NCBI RefSeq assembly: GCF_039521975.1
Contig: NZ_BAAACZ010000009.1
Location: forward strand, 248,001-312,000
Direction: 5' to 3'
Source of the DNA: Alkalibacillus silvisoli
GTDB lineage: Bacteria; Bacillota; Bacilli; Bacillales; Alkalibacillaceae
Length of the DNA: 64,000 nt
Numbering within the stretch: position 1 is the first letter of the stretch; every line of letters starts with the position of its first letter. Of the stretch, positions 17,495 to 25,929 are shown one piece after another. A program made the translations under genes and the position numbers. The notes under the pieces were generated by a model that was given only the letters and a program-made list of their open reading frames with translations, made no database searches and was not told where the DNA came from.

Positions 17495-18958
17495 GTGTGG
17501 GAAAAGAAATTTGCTAAAGAAGGTTTAACATTTGATGATGTATTATTATTACCTGCAAAATCAAATGTCGTGCCACGAAATGTTGATGTAACAACAAGTC
17601 TTACAAACACTCTAAACTTAAAACTACCAATGATTAGTGCAGGTATGGATACTGTTACAGAAGCAAAAATGGCGATTGCAATGGCTCGTAATGGGGGATT
17701 AGGTGTCGTTCATAAAAATATGTCAATTGAGGAGCAAGCGGATCAAATTGACAAAGTAAAACGTTCTGAACGAGGTGTGATTACAAATCCATTTTACTTA
17801 ACACCCGATCATCAAGTATTTGATGCAGAACATTTAATGGGAAAATACAGAATCTCTGGTGTTCCAATTGTTAACAATAAGCAAGATCAAAAGCTTGTAG
17901 GAATCATTACTAATCGTGATCTACGTTTTATTAACGATTATTCAATTACTATTTCAAAAGTAATGACTAAGGATAACCTTATAACAGCACCAGTTAACAC
18001 TTCTTTAGAAGAAGCGGGGCATGTTTTACAAAAACATCGAATTGAAAAACTACCGTTAATCGATGATGAAGGTGTGTTAAAAGGATTAATTACGATCAAA
18101 GATATTGAGAAGGATGTAGAGTTCCCTAATTCTGCTGTCGATTCGCACGGAAGGCTACTTGTAGCTGCTGCTGTTGGAGTTTCAGGAGATACGGATGTTC
18201 GAGTTGAGAAATTAGTTCGCTCAGGTGTTGATGCTTTAGTGATCGACACTGCACATGGACATTCTCAAGGCGTTTTAGAGACAATTAGTCAAATCCGTCA
18301 GAAATATCCTAATGTAAATATCATCGCAGGTAATGTTGCCACAGCTGAAGGCACAAAAGCCTTAATTGATGCTGGTGCAGATGTCATTAAGGTTGGGATA
18401 GGACCTGGTTCTATTTGTACAACACGGGTAGTCGCTGGTGTTGGTGTACCTCAGATTACAGCAGTTTATGACTGTGCTACAGAAGCAAGAAAGCATGGTG
18501 TTCCAATAATTGCTGATGGTGGTATTAAATACTCAGGCGATATTATTAAAGCCCTTGCAGCAGGTGGACATGCAGTTATGCTTGGAAGTATGTTAGCTGG
18601 TACGACTGAAAGCCCAGGAGATATCGAGATCTATCAAGGTCGTCGTTTTAAAGTATATCGAGGAATGGGTTCAGTTGCGTCTATGGAAAAAGGAAGTAAA
18701 GATCGTTACTTCCAAGAAGATTCTAATAAATTTGTCCCAGAAGGAATAGAAGGAAGAGTGGATTACAAAGGTCCAGTGGCTGAAACACTATTCCAAATGA
18801 TTGGTGGCATTCGTTCAGGAATGGGATATTGTGGAACAGATACTTTACAAGACTTAAGAGAAAAAGCCCAATTTGTGAAAATTACTGGAGCAGGCTTAAA
18901 AGAAAGTCATCCACATGATGTTCAAATTACAAAAGAAGCTCCTAATTACTCTGTATAA
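17495..18958 (+). CDS. guaB: IMP dehydrogenase GuaB
   Basis: A 487-residue protein, close to the 488 of B. subtilis. The (beta/alpha)8 barrel begins FAKEGLTFDDVLLLPAK, is interrupted by two CBS domains (about residues 95-210), and contains the catalytic Cys loop GPGSICTTR. It oxidises IMP to XMP, the committed step to GMP. The start is GTG at 17495 (GTG TGG GAA, giving MWEKKFAKEG as in homologues). The best ribosome site (GGAGG at 17472-17476) is better spaced for an out-of-frame ATG at 17485, discussed under findings. Confidence 0.96.
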   Translation: MWEKKFAKEGLTFDDVLLLPAKSNVVPRNVDVTTSLTNTLNLKLPMISAGMDTVTEAKMAIAMARNGGLGVVHKNMSIEEQADQIDKVKRSERGVITNPFYLTPDHQVFDAEHLMGKYRISGVPIVNNKQDQKLVGIITNRDLRFINDYSITISKVMTKDNLITAPVNTSLEEAGHVLQKHRIEKLPLIDDEGVLKGLITIKDIEKDVEFPNSAVDSHGRLLVAAAVGVSGDTDVRVEKLVRSGVDALVIDTAHGHSQGVLETISQIRQKYPNVNIIAGNVATAEGTKALIDAGADVIKVGIGPGSICTTRVVAGVGVPQITAVYDCATEARKHGVPIIADGGIKYSGDIIKALAAGGHAVMLGSMLAGTTESPGDIEIYQGRRFKVYRGMGSVASMEKGSKDRYFQEDSNKFVPEGIEGRVDYKGPVAETLFQMIGGIRSGMGYCGTDTLQDLREKAQFVKITGAGLKESHPHDVQITKEAPNYSV

Positions 18959-19004
18959 TTCAATAAAAACACATACGATTAACCATATAGCTTTAATATA
19001 GTAT

Positions 19005-19080
19005 GGCTTCATATATCCTCACTAATAGGGAGTGAGAGTCTCTACCGGGTTACCAATAACAACCTGACTATGAAGGCAGT
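19005..19080 (+). promoter_or_regulatory. Guanine-class purine riboswitch ahead of guaA
   Basis: The P1 arms CTTCATA (19007-19013) and TATGAAG (19069-19075) enclose P2 (CTCACT with AGTGAG), the J2/3 sequence TCTCTACC, and P3. The specificity position in GACTATGA is C, which means guanine/hypoxanthine rather than adenine sensing. The P1 right arm overlaps GAAGGCAG (19072-19079), which can instead pair with CTGCCTTC (19097-19104) as an antiterminator. Ligand binding should therefore favour the terminator and switch guaA off. Confidence 0.95.
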
Positions 19081-19089
19081 ATTTCTTAT

Positions 19090-19138
19090 TACAATTCTGC
19101 CTTCTTCCCCCTTTTAGGAAGTAGAATTGTATTTTTTT
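19090..19138 (+). terminator. Riboswitch-controlled terminator in the guaA leader
   Basis: TACAATTCT (19090-19098) pairs with AGAATTGTA (19123-19131), with a second TTCC/GGAA helix inside, followed by seven T. Its left arm shares bases with the antiterminator of the riboswitch. Confidence 0.92.
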
Positions 19139-19181
19139 ATGGTTAATCTAGTTCTAAGAAAAAACAAAAGGTGGAACTAGC

Positions 19182-20720
19182 ATGAATTCAATTGATGAGA
19201 AAATTATTGTTTTAGACTTTGGTAGTCAATATAATCAACTTATTACAAGAAGGATTAGAGAACTTGGAGTTTATAGTGAACTATACTCTAATCAACTAAC
19301 CGCAGAAGAAATTAAAGAAATGAACCCTCAAGGCATTGTTTTATCCGGAGGGCCAGGAAGTGTTTATGATGACAACTCTAAACAGATTGATGAAGCGATT
19401 TTTGATTTAGGGATTCCGGTTTTAGGTATTTGTTACGGAATGCAGTTAATGGCTAAACAATTAGGTGGCAAAGTTGAAAAAGCAAGTCATCGTGAATATG
19501 GAAAAGCAACACTTAAAGTCGAACATTCATCTAGCTTATTTCAAGCCTTACCTGATGAACAAGTTGTTTGGATGAGTCATGGTGACCTTGTAACAGGAGC
19601 GCCAAGTGATTTTACAGTAGATGCTACAAACCCTTCATGCCCGGTCGCATCGTTTAGTCATGAAGCGAAACATTTATACGGTGTACAATTCCACCCAGAA
19701 GTAAAACACTCAGAACACGGGAATGATTTATTAAAGAATTTCGTTTTTAATGTTTGTGACTGTGATGGCGAATGGACGATGGAAAATTTCATTGAACTTC
19801 AAGTTGAAAAAATTCGTGAAGAAGTAAAAGACCGTAAAGTGTTATGTGCTTTAAGTGGAGGTGTTGATTCATCAGTTGTAGCTGTTCTGTTACATGAAGC
19901 GATTGGTGATCAATTAACATGTATTTTTGTTGATCATGGGTTATTAAGAAAAAATGAAGCAGAAGATGTCATGAAGATGTTTGAAGAAGGATTTAATATT
20001 AATGTTATTAAAGTTGATGCTAAAGATCGCTTTTTATCGAAGTTACAAGGTGTAAGTGACCCTGAGGAAAAACGCAAAATAATCGGCAATGAGTTTATTT
20101 ATGTTTTCGATGATGAAGCAGAGAAACTTAAAGAAATGGACTATTTAGCACAAGGAACGTTATATACTGATATTATAGAAAGTGGAACAGATACAGCCCA
20201 AACGATCAAATCACACCATAATGTTGGTGGGTTACCGGAGCATATGGATTTCAAATTAATTGAACCATTAAAAACGTTATTTAAAGACGAGGTTCGAAGA
20301 CTAGGGGAAGAATTAGGAATCCCAGAGCACATCGTTTGGCGTCAGCCTTTCCCAGGGCCAGGTTTAGCCATCCGTACTTTAGGTGAAGTAACAGACGAGA
20401 AGCTTGAGATTGTTCGTGAATCGGATGCTATTTTACGTGAAGAAATTAAGTTAAATGATTTAGAGAAAGATGTGTGGCAATATTTTACTGTATTGCCTGG
20501 GATCCAAAGTGTTGGTGTTCAAGGAGATGAAAGAACATATAATCATACAGTAGGAATTCGCGCTGTTACATCAGTTGATGGAATGACTTCTGATTGGGCT
20601 CGTTTACCTTGGGATGTTCTTGAGAAAATCTCAAATCGTATTACGAATGAGGTGAGCGGTGTGAACAGAGTCGTGTATGATATTACAAGCAAACCACCAG
20701 CTACTATTGAGTGGGAATAG
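19182..20720 (+). CDS. guaA: GMP synthase (glutamine-hydrolysing) GuaA
   Basis: A 512-residue enzyme. The N-terminal class I glutamine amidotransferase has the nucleophile Cys in GICYGMQLM and the His-x-Glu in VQFHPEVKH. The ATP pyrophosphatase domain has the P-loop LSGGVDSSV near residue 227, and a C-terminal dimerisation domain ends in KPPATIEWE. It converts XMP to GMP. It is controlled by the guanine riboswitch just upstream. Confidence 0.98.
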   Translation: MNSIDEKIIVLDFGSQYNQLITRRIRELGVYSELYSNQLTAEEIKEMNPQGIVLSGGPGSVYDDNSKQIDEAIFDLGIPVLGICYGMQLMAKQLGGKVEKASHREYGKATLKVEHSSSLFQALPDEQVVWMSHGDLVTGAPSDFTVDATNPSCPVASFSHEAKHLYGVQFHPEVKHSEHGNDLLKNFVFNVCDCDGEWTMENFIELQVEKIREEVKDRKVLCALSGGVDSSVVAVLLHEAIGDQLTCIFVDHGLLRKNEAEDVMKMFEEGFNINVIKVDAKDRFLSKLQGVSDPEEKRKIIGNEFIYVFDDEAEKLKEMDYLAQGTLYTDIIESGTDTAQTIKSHHNVGGLPEHMDFKLIEPLKTLFKDEVRRLGEELGIPEHIVWRQPFPGPGLAIRTLGEVTDEKLEIVRESDAILREEIKLNDLEKDVWQYFTVLPGIQSVGVQGDERTYNHTVGIRAVTSVDGMTSDWARLPWDVLEKISNRITNEVSGVNRVVYDITSKPPATIEWE

Positions 20721-20741
20721 TGGATAATTGATTAGAGAAAT

Positions 20742-20777
20742 AATGGAGTGAGCCTAGTTTGCTCACTCCATTATTTT
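20742..20777. terminator. Bidirectional terminator between guaA and ispH
   Basis: A 12-bp perfect stem (AATGGAGTGAGC at 20742-20753, GCTCACTCCATT at 20761-20772) with T-rich flanks on both strands. It serves convergent guaA and ispH. Confidence 0.85.
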
Positions 20778-20785
20778 AAGTTTAG

Positions 20786-21745
20786 TTATACGCGTTTTTT
20801 AGGCTTGACTTTAGGTAAAATTTTATTATTTGTAATCTTACTATTTTGGTCCCAAGTTAAATCGTCTTGTGGATTGTATTGTTCAATAAATTTAATAACC
20901 TCTTTAGTTATTGGAGTAGGTGTAGAAGCGCCCGCAGTAATAGCAACTGTTTCACAACCTTCTAACCATTCACGTTTAATTTCAGATACATCAGCGATTC
21001 TGTACGCTTCTGTATTAGCTTTTTCTTTAGACACTTGTGCTAAGCGATTGGAGTTATTGCTTTTCGGGTCACCTACTACTAAAGTTAAATCAGCTTCTAC
21101 CGCCTGTTCTGCCACAGCTTCCTGGCGAACTTGAGTCGCCATACAAATCTCTTGAATCATCTCAGTTTGTGGATACTTTTCCTGTACTTCTAACATAATG
21201 TCGTAAACATCCCATTGACTCATTGTCGTTTGGTTAGTCACAACAATTTTTGAATCTTTCGGTAAATCTAAATCATGTACTTCTTCTTCAGTTTGGATTA
21301 AATGTACATGATCAGGAGCTACCCCAACAGCGCCCTCAGGTTCCGGGTGTCCCTTCTTACCTATATAGATTACCTCATATCCTTCACCGACTTTTTCGCG
21401 GATAAGATCATGTGTACGTGTTACATCAGGACAAGTTGCATCTAAGACAGTGAGTCCTTTATCTTCAGCGACTTTTTTAACTTCTGGTGACACACCATGA
21501 GCTGTAAAAATAACGGTTCCTTCATTTACGTCTTGAAGGAGTTGATCACGAGTGCGGTCTTTACCATCTAAAGTAATCACACCTTCGTCTTCAAACGCTT
21601 GTGTGACATGACTGTTGTGTACAATCATACCTAGTATATATATTGGTCGTGGTAAATTAGGATCTTTTGCAGCATTACTCGCAATGACCATAGCATCAAC
21701 CACACCATAACAATATCCCCTTGGAGCAATTTTAATGACTTCCAT
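20786..21745 (-). CDS. ispH: 4-hydroxy-3-methylbut-2-enyl diphosphate reductase IspH
   Basis: A 319-residue protein with the three Fe-S Cys residues in PRGYCYGV, LDATCPDVT and IQEICMATQ, and the conserved TTMSQ segment. It performs the last step of the MEP isoprenoid pathway, reducing HMBPP to IPP and DMAPP. The ATG at 21745 follows GAGGAGG on the minus strand. ispG of the same pathway is 5 kb away. Confidence 0.97.
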   Translation of the reverse strand: MEVIKIAPRGYCYGVVDAMVIASNAAKDPNLPRPIYILGMIVHNSHVTQAFEDEGVITLDGKDRTRDQLLQDVNEGTVIFTAHGVSPEVKKVAEDKGLTVLDATCPDVTRTHDLIREKVGEGYEVIYIGKKGHPEPEGAVGVAPDHVHLIQTEEEVHDLDLPKDSKIVVTNQTTMSQWDVYDIMLEVQEKYPQTEMIQEICMATQVRQEAVAEQAVEADLTLVVGDPKSNNSNRLAQVSKEKANTEAYRIADVSEIKREWLEGCETVAITAGASTPTPITKEVIKFIEQYNPQDDLTWDQNSKITNNKILPKVKPKKRV

Positions 21746-21882
21746 GAAATCATAGCCTCCTCATATAATTCATCTCTATTCGTTATTATAATGGTTATAG
21801 ACTACTTTGACAAAATCTTTCTATGAGTAGCATTTATAATTTGTGTCATTTATAATGTAATTTGATAGCAAAGGAGTTCTGA

Positions 21883-23205
21883 GTGAATATGAAAAGATAC
21901 TTTCAATCGTATGATTTAAAACCAAACACGCTTGAGGTCATTGAACAGTTAGGCTTCAAACATCCAACTGAAATACAACACAGAGTGATCCCTCAAGCGT
22001 TAAAAAAGAAAAATATGATCGGACAATCCCAAACTGGGACAGGAAAAACACATGCTTATTTAATACCTATGTTTAACCAAATTGACTTTGAACTAAATGA
22101 TGTACAAAAATTAATCATTGCACCAACAAGAGAATTGGCGATGCAAATATTTGAAGAAGTAAAGAAGGTGAGTGATCTTTCTAATGAGCAATGGACAGCT
22201 AAGCTTGTCATTGGTGGTACAGATAAACAAAGATTAAAACAAAAACTTCAAAATCCGCCACATATCATTGTTGGAACTCCAGGGAGGGTTTTAGATTTTA
22301 TAGAGGAAGGAGCTATTAATCCTTCTACAGTAAATAGTGTAGTCATTGATGAGGCTGATTTATTAATTGACCTAGGTCTAATTGATGAAGTTGACCAAGT
22401 GTTGTATCGAATGCATGAGGATGTTCAGACGATGATATACTCAGCAACGATTCCAAAAGGATTACAACCTTTCTTGAAAAAATATTTAACAGCTCCTGAA
22501 CACATTCAAATTGATGAGAATGTGTTAAGTCCTGAGCAGTTAGAGCACCGCTTAATACCATTAAGGCATAGAGCACCTGCTGAAATTATTGTAGAGGCTT
22601 CAAAGTTAATAAACCCTTATATAGCCTTAGTTTTTGTGAATAAAAAAGAACACGCTGATGAATTAGCCAAACAATTACTTGATCGTGGAATTGAAGTCGG
22701 CGTTATACATGGTGGTTTAAAACCGCGTGAACGTAAACGAGTTTTAAAGGAATTAAGATCGTTAAGGTATCAATATATTGTAGCGACTGACCTAGCTGCA
22801 AGAGGGCTAGATATACCTGGAGTTAGCCACGTGTTTAACGCAGAGATGCCGTTTGATGTTGATACTTATATCCACCGGGTGGGGCGTACAGCTCGAGCAG
22901 GTTTAGAAGGTACTGCTGTAAGTTTTTATCAGGAAGAAGACTTAGATCTTATCGAATCATTAGAAGATCGTGGTATAGAATTTCTGAATTATGATATTAA
23001 AAAAGGTGAATGGGTCGAAGTTAAAAAGTGGAATGAGCGTAAACAAAGACAGAAAAAAGAGAATGAATTAGAATCTGAAGCATGGAAAAAAGTTAAAAAA
23101 CGTAAAAAAGTTAAACCAGGTTACAAGAAGAAAATGAAAAATGAGAAAGAACAAATCAAAAAACAATTAAAAAAAGATCAATATAAAAAGGGAAAACGTA
23201 GATAG
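21883..23205 (+). CDS. cshB: DEAD-box RNA helicase (CshB/YqfR type)
   Basis: A 440-residue helicase with the Q motif (near GFKHPTEIQHRVIPQ), motif I SQTGTGKT, PTRELA, TPGRVLDF, motif II DEAD, motif III SAT and the C-terminal helicase motifs ARGLDIPG and HRVGRTARAG. The last 75 residues are very basic (Lys-rich repeats), an RNA-binding tail. CshB acts in RNA folding, ribosome assembly and cold adaptation. The start is GTG at 21883, 6 bases after AAGGAG. The position next to nfo matches B. subtilis. Confidence 0.94.
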   Translation: MNMKRYFQSYDLKPNTLEVIEQLGFKHPTEIQHRVIPQALKKKNMIGQSQTGTGKTHAYLIPMFNQIDFELNDVQKLIIAPTRELAMQIFEEVKKVSDLSNEQWTAKLVIGGTDKQRLKQKLQNPPHIIVGTPGRVLDFIEEGAINPSTVNSVVIDEADLLIDLGLIDEVDQVLYRMHEDVQTMIYSATIPKGLQPFLKKYLTAPEHIQIDENVLSPEQLEHRLIPLRHRAPAEIIVEASKLINPYIALVFVNKKEHADELAKQLLDRGIEVGVIHGGLKPRERKRVLKELRSLRYQYIVATDLAARGLDIPGVSHVFNAEMPFDVDTYIHRVGRTARAGLEGTAVSFYQEEDLDLIESLEDRGIEFLNYDIKKGEWVEVKKWNERKQRQKKENELESEAWKKVKKRKKVKPGYKKKMKNEKEQIKKQLKKDQYKKGKRR

Positions 23206-23220
23206 AGAGGGGATATTCAA

Positions 23221-24111
23221 ATGAAGTTAGGATCACACGTATCAATGAGTGGGAAGAATATGTTACTTGGTTCGAGTGAAGATGCGATCTCATACGGTGC
23301 TAATACTTTTATGATTTATACAGGAGCTCCACAAAATACGCGTCGTAAAGCAATTGAAGAATTAAATATTGCAGCTGGAAATCAACATATGGCTGAAAAT
23401 GGCATTGAAGAAATCGTTATTCACGCACCGTATATTATCAATATTGGGAATACAACTAAACCAGAGACCTTCAGCTTAGGTGTTGACTTCCTCCGCTCAG
23501 AGATTGAGAGAACTGAAGCCATTGGTGCTAAACAAATTGTTTTACACCCAGGTTCACATGTTAAAGAAGGTGTTGATAAAGGAATAAATAAAATTATTGA
23601 AGGTCTAAATGAAGTATTTGGTGAAAAAAGAGATGTTCAAATAGCACTTGAAACAATGGCAGGTAAAGGATCTGAGGTAGGGCGTAGTTTTGATGAATTA
23701 GCTCAAATTATTGATGGAGTCACGCATAATGAACGTTTGTCTGTATGCTTGGACACTTGCCACGTACATGATGCTGGATATGATATCGTTAATGATTTTG
23801 ATGGTGTTCTTAAAGAATTTGATGATATTATTGGTCTTGATCGTCTAAAAGTTTTACACATTAACGATAGTAAAAATGAACGTGGTGCCCGAAAAGACCG
23901 ACATGAAAATATCGGATTTGGTCACATCGGCTTCGAGGCACTGCATGACATTATTCATCATGATGAATTAATGCACTTACCGAAAATTTTAGAAACACCT
24001 TTTGTTGGTACAGACAAAAAGAATAAGAAGCCGCCATATAAATTTGAAATTGATATGCTAAAAGGTGATAGCTTTGATGGCGAATTGAAAGATAAAATTA
24101 TGGAACAATAA
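23221..24111 (+). CDS. nfo: Endonuclease IV (AP endonuclease) Nfo
   Basis: A 296-residue AP endonuclease 2 family TIM barrel. Recognisable metal-ligand segments are LGSHVSM, LHPGSH, ALETMAGKGSE, CLDTCHVHDAGYD, HINDSKN and ILETPF. It cleaves abasic sites in base excision repair. The 15-base gap to cshB indicates co-transcription. Confidence 0.97.
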   Translation: MKLGSHVSMSGKNMLLGSSEDAISYGANTFMIYTGAPQNTRRKAIEELNIAAGNQHMAENGIEEIVIHAPYIINIGNTTKPETFSLGVDFLRSEIERTEAIGAKQIVLHPGSHVKEGVDKGINKIIEGLNEVFGEKRDVQIALETMAGKGSEVGRSFDELAQIIDGVTHNERLSVCLDTCHVHDAGYDIVNDFDGVLKEFDDIIGLDRLKVLHINDSKNERGARKDRHENIGFGHIGFEALHDIIHHDELMHLPKILETPFVGTDKKNKKPPYKFEIDMLKGDSFDGELKDKIMEQ

Positions 24112-24112
24112 C

Positions 24113-24385
24113 TTATAACCAGTTATCCAATTGATATTCCTTAGCTAGCCGGTATAGTAGTTGATATGCTTGGTCTGCTTCTTTTTTACCAATATTTTTC
24201 TCAATAAATTTAAATGTTATTAATCGATCCTTCTCTTTGAAAGGGTCGATTTTTTCTTTTTTTATGAAGTCTAAAATAGACGTTGCATCTTGAACATGTA
24301 TAGGAATACCATATTCACGACTATACTTAACCACTTCTTGTGGACTAGCATGATATAGCTTAGTCGTAATTAATTGTTTAAGCAT
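24113..24385 (-). CDS. yqfT: YqfT family protein (DUF2624)
   Basis: A 90-residue helical protein with no membrane segment. It sits where B. subtilis has yqfT, and the sequence (LKQLITTKLYHASPQEVVKY at the start, LDNWL at the end) fits the DUF2624 family. Only one base separates its stop from the nfo stop, so the genes are convergent without room for a terminator. Function unknown. Confidence 0.85.
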   Translation of the reverse strand: MLKQLITTKLYHASPQEVVKYSREYGIPIHVQDATSILDFIKKEKIDPFKEKDRLITFKFIEKNIGKKEADQAYQLLYRLAKEYQLDNWL

Positions 24386-24552
24386 TTAAAAACACCCTTT
24401 ATATTTCCAGTGATGTTTATGTATATGCGATGTAGGGAAAGGTGTGTTTCTATAACTGTTTTGTTTGATTCTTCATCGAAATTTCGTTAGTGTATCTCCT
24501 TTGGTCCAAAAGTTACCAATGACTTGTTGGCCAGAAAGGAAAGGGTGTTTTT

Positions 24553-25250
24553 GTGAAATTAAGGCATTATACAATATTATTTATGATGGTGACTATATTG
24601 GTATTTGTTGTGAACAATAACTATTATGAAGGCAAAATAGACGAATTGAAAGAAGATATGAGCATCTAAAGACACAACAAGAGTCAATTCAAAGTCAAAA
24701 TGAGTATTTTCAAACAGTCAATCTGAAATGGGATTCTGATGTTTCTTATCGTAATTGGAATGACATTGAAATGCAGGCTAATATAATGGTTGAGGATAGC
24801 GAAGGGTTATTTGAGAAATCTTGGGCGATGTTCTTAATTCAAAAAGCGAACGCTAATGATTTGGATCCATTCATTGTTTATGAACTCATAAAAATAGAAA
24901 CAGGCGAAACGTTTGATCCTGAGTTAGTTGGGCCTCCAACTGAGTATGGACATGCTTATGGTTTATCACAATTTATGGAAAATACTGCGCCTTGGATTGC
25001 TGATATGGCGGATTTACCTTATGAAAAAGAGTTACTGTTTGAACCGACTTACAGTATTCAGTTAGCAGTTGTATACCTAGATTTCTTATATAGTGAATAT
25101 GAAAATTGGGATGAAGCTTTAACAGCATATCATCGTGGAATTGGTGGATTAAAGCAATACCAAGAACAAAATGGGCATGCTAAAAGTTGGTATGCCATTG
25201 AGATTCAACAGAAAGCTGAGAATAATCGGAGTCTTGTCTTTGCTAATTAA
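24553..25250 (+). pseudogene. Lytic transglycosylase (SLT domain), frameshifted between anchor and enzyme domain
   Basis: A GTG at 24553 with site AAAGGAAAGGG opens a frame for a membrane anchor (YTILFMMVTILVFVV) and the start of a coiled coil (EGKIDELKEDM), which stops at 24667. The coiled coil continues one frame away (HLKTQQESIQSQNEYF) and leads into an intact SLT-type lysozyme domain: catalytic Glu in KIETGETFDP, GLSQFMENTAPW, and AYHRG near the end. One missing base near 24660 restores a single protein of about 230 residues. Either the gene is broken or the sequence has an error; a shorter protein could start at ATG 24771. Its role would be cleavage of glycan strands at the membrane surface. 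Confidence 0.75.
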
Positions 25251-25326
25251 TTCAATGGCGCTCTGAGTATAATTTAATGACTACCTCACACACTAAGTGT
25301 ACTCTTAGGAAAGTGAGGGAAGAAAA

Positions 25327-25764
25327 ATGAGCAACGATGATCGACATCCTAGAAGTTACAGTGAAGATGACAATTATTTTGATCAAAACAATAATAACTT
25401 CAATCCAACTAATGATCCCATCACTGGCGTTCATAACGCAGAAGCTGAAATAAATAATCGTAGTGACGACGTAGAATTCTCAAGTGATGCAGCAACATTT
25501 AATCCAGATGAATTAGATGAAGAAAAGATGAAGAAAGAAGATAAAGAGTCCCATTATGAGGAACATGTTGATGCTGGTTGGGGTTGGATTGCCCTGGCAG
25601 TATCGTTACTTTCTTTTTTCGTATGGACATTACTATTTGCCGTAGTTGGTGTAGTGATGGGTATTTATGCTAAACGTCGTGGTGCTAATACACTTGGTAA
25701 CATTGCAATTGGTTTAGCCATTGCAGCAGTAGCAATCCGAATGTTTTTATTTCCAGTAATATAG
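25327..25764 (+). CDS. yqfX: YqfX family protein (DUF4190-like)
   Basis: A 145-residue protein with a hydrophilic, Asn/Asp-rich first 85 residues and two C-terminal membrane helices (GWIALAVSLLSFFVWTLLFA, then GNIAIGLAIAAVAIRMFLF). The Gly-rich segment GVVMGIYAKRRGANTLGNIA is the DUF4190 signature. It stands beside ispG, as in B. subtilis. Function unknown. Confidence 0.85.
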   Translation: MSNDDRHPRSYSEDDNYFDQNNNNFNPTNDPITGVHNAEAEINNRSDDVEFSSDAATFNPDELDEEKMKKEDKESHYEEHVDAGWGWIALAVSLLSFFVWTLLFAVVGVVMGIYAKRRGANTLGNIAIGLAIAAVAIRMFLFPVI

Positions 25765-25769
25765 ATCAA

Positions 25770-25805
25770 GGGTCTGCTTTAAAAGCAGACCCGTAATTTT
25801 TATTT
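25770..25805 (+). terminator. Terminator after yqfX
   Basis: GGGTCTGCTTT (25770-25780) pairs with AAAGCAGACCC, and a T-rich tail (TTTTTATTTAT) follows a few bases later. Confidence 0.85.
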
Positions 25806-25884
25806 ATAAAATTGTTGGGATAGATCCACAATTAGACAAAAGTGATTAAACGTAAAATTGTGCCGCTATTCAAACAAATAGTTT

Positions 25885-25924
25885 AAAGCCATAAAAGAAG
25901 GCCTACCATATTGGTAGACCTTCT
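25885..25924 (-). terminator. Terminator after ispG
   Basis: AGAAGGCCTACCA (25896-25908) and TGGTAGACCTTCT (25912-25924) form a 13-bp stem with a central mismatch and a 3-base loop. On the minus strand it is followed by TTTTATGG and lies 5 bases from the ispG stop. Confidence 0.85.
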
Positions 25925-25929
25925 AAATA

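Noticed and set aside
20748..21134. 128-codon frame opposite ispH
   Set aside because: It is a shadow of the ispH coding sequence and crosses a terminator.
24628..24669. Programmed -1 frameshift in the lytic transglycosylase
   Set aside because: No slippery heptamer of the X-XXY-YYZ type, and no downstream hairpin or pseudoknot, is visible in the overlap window.
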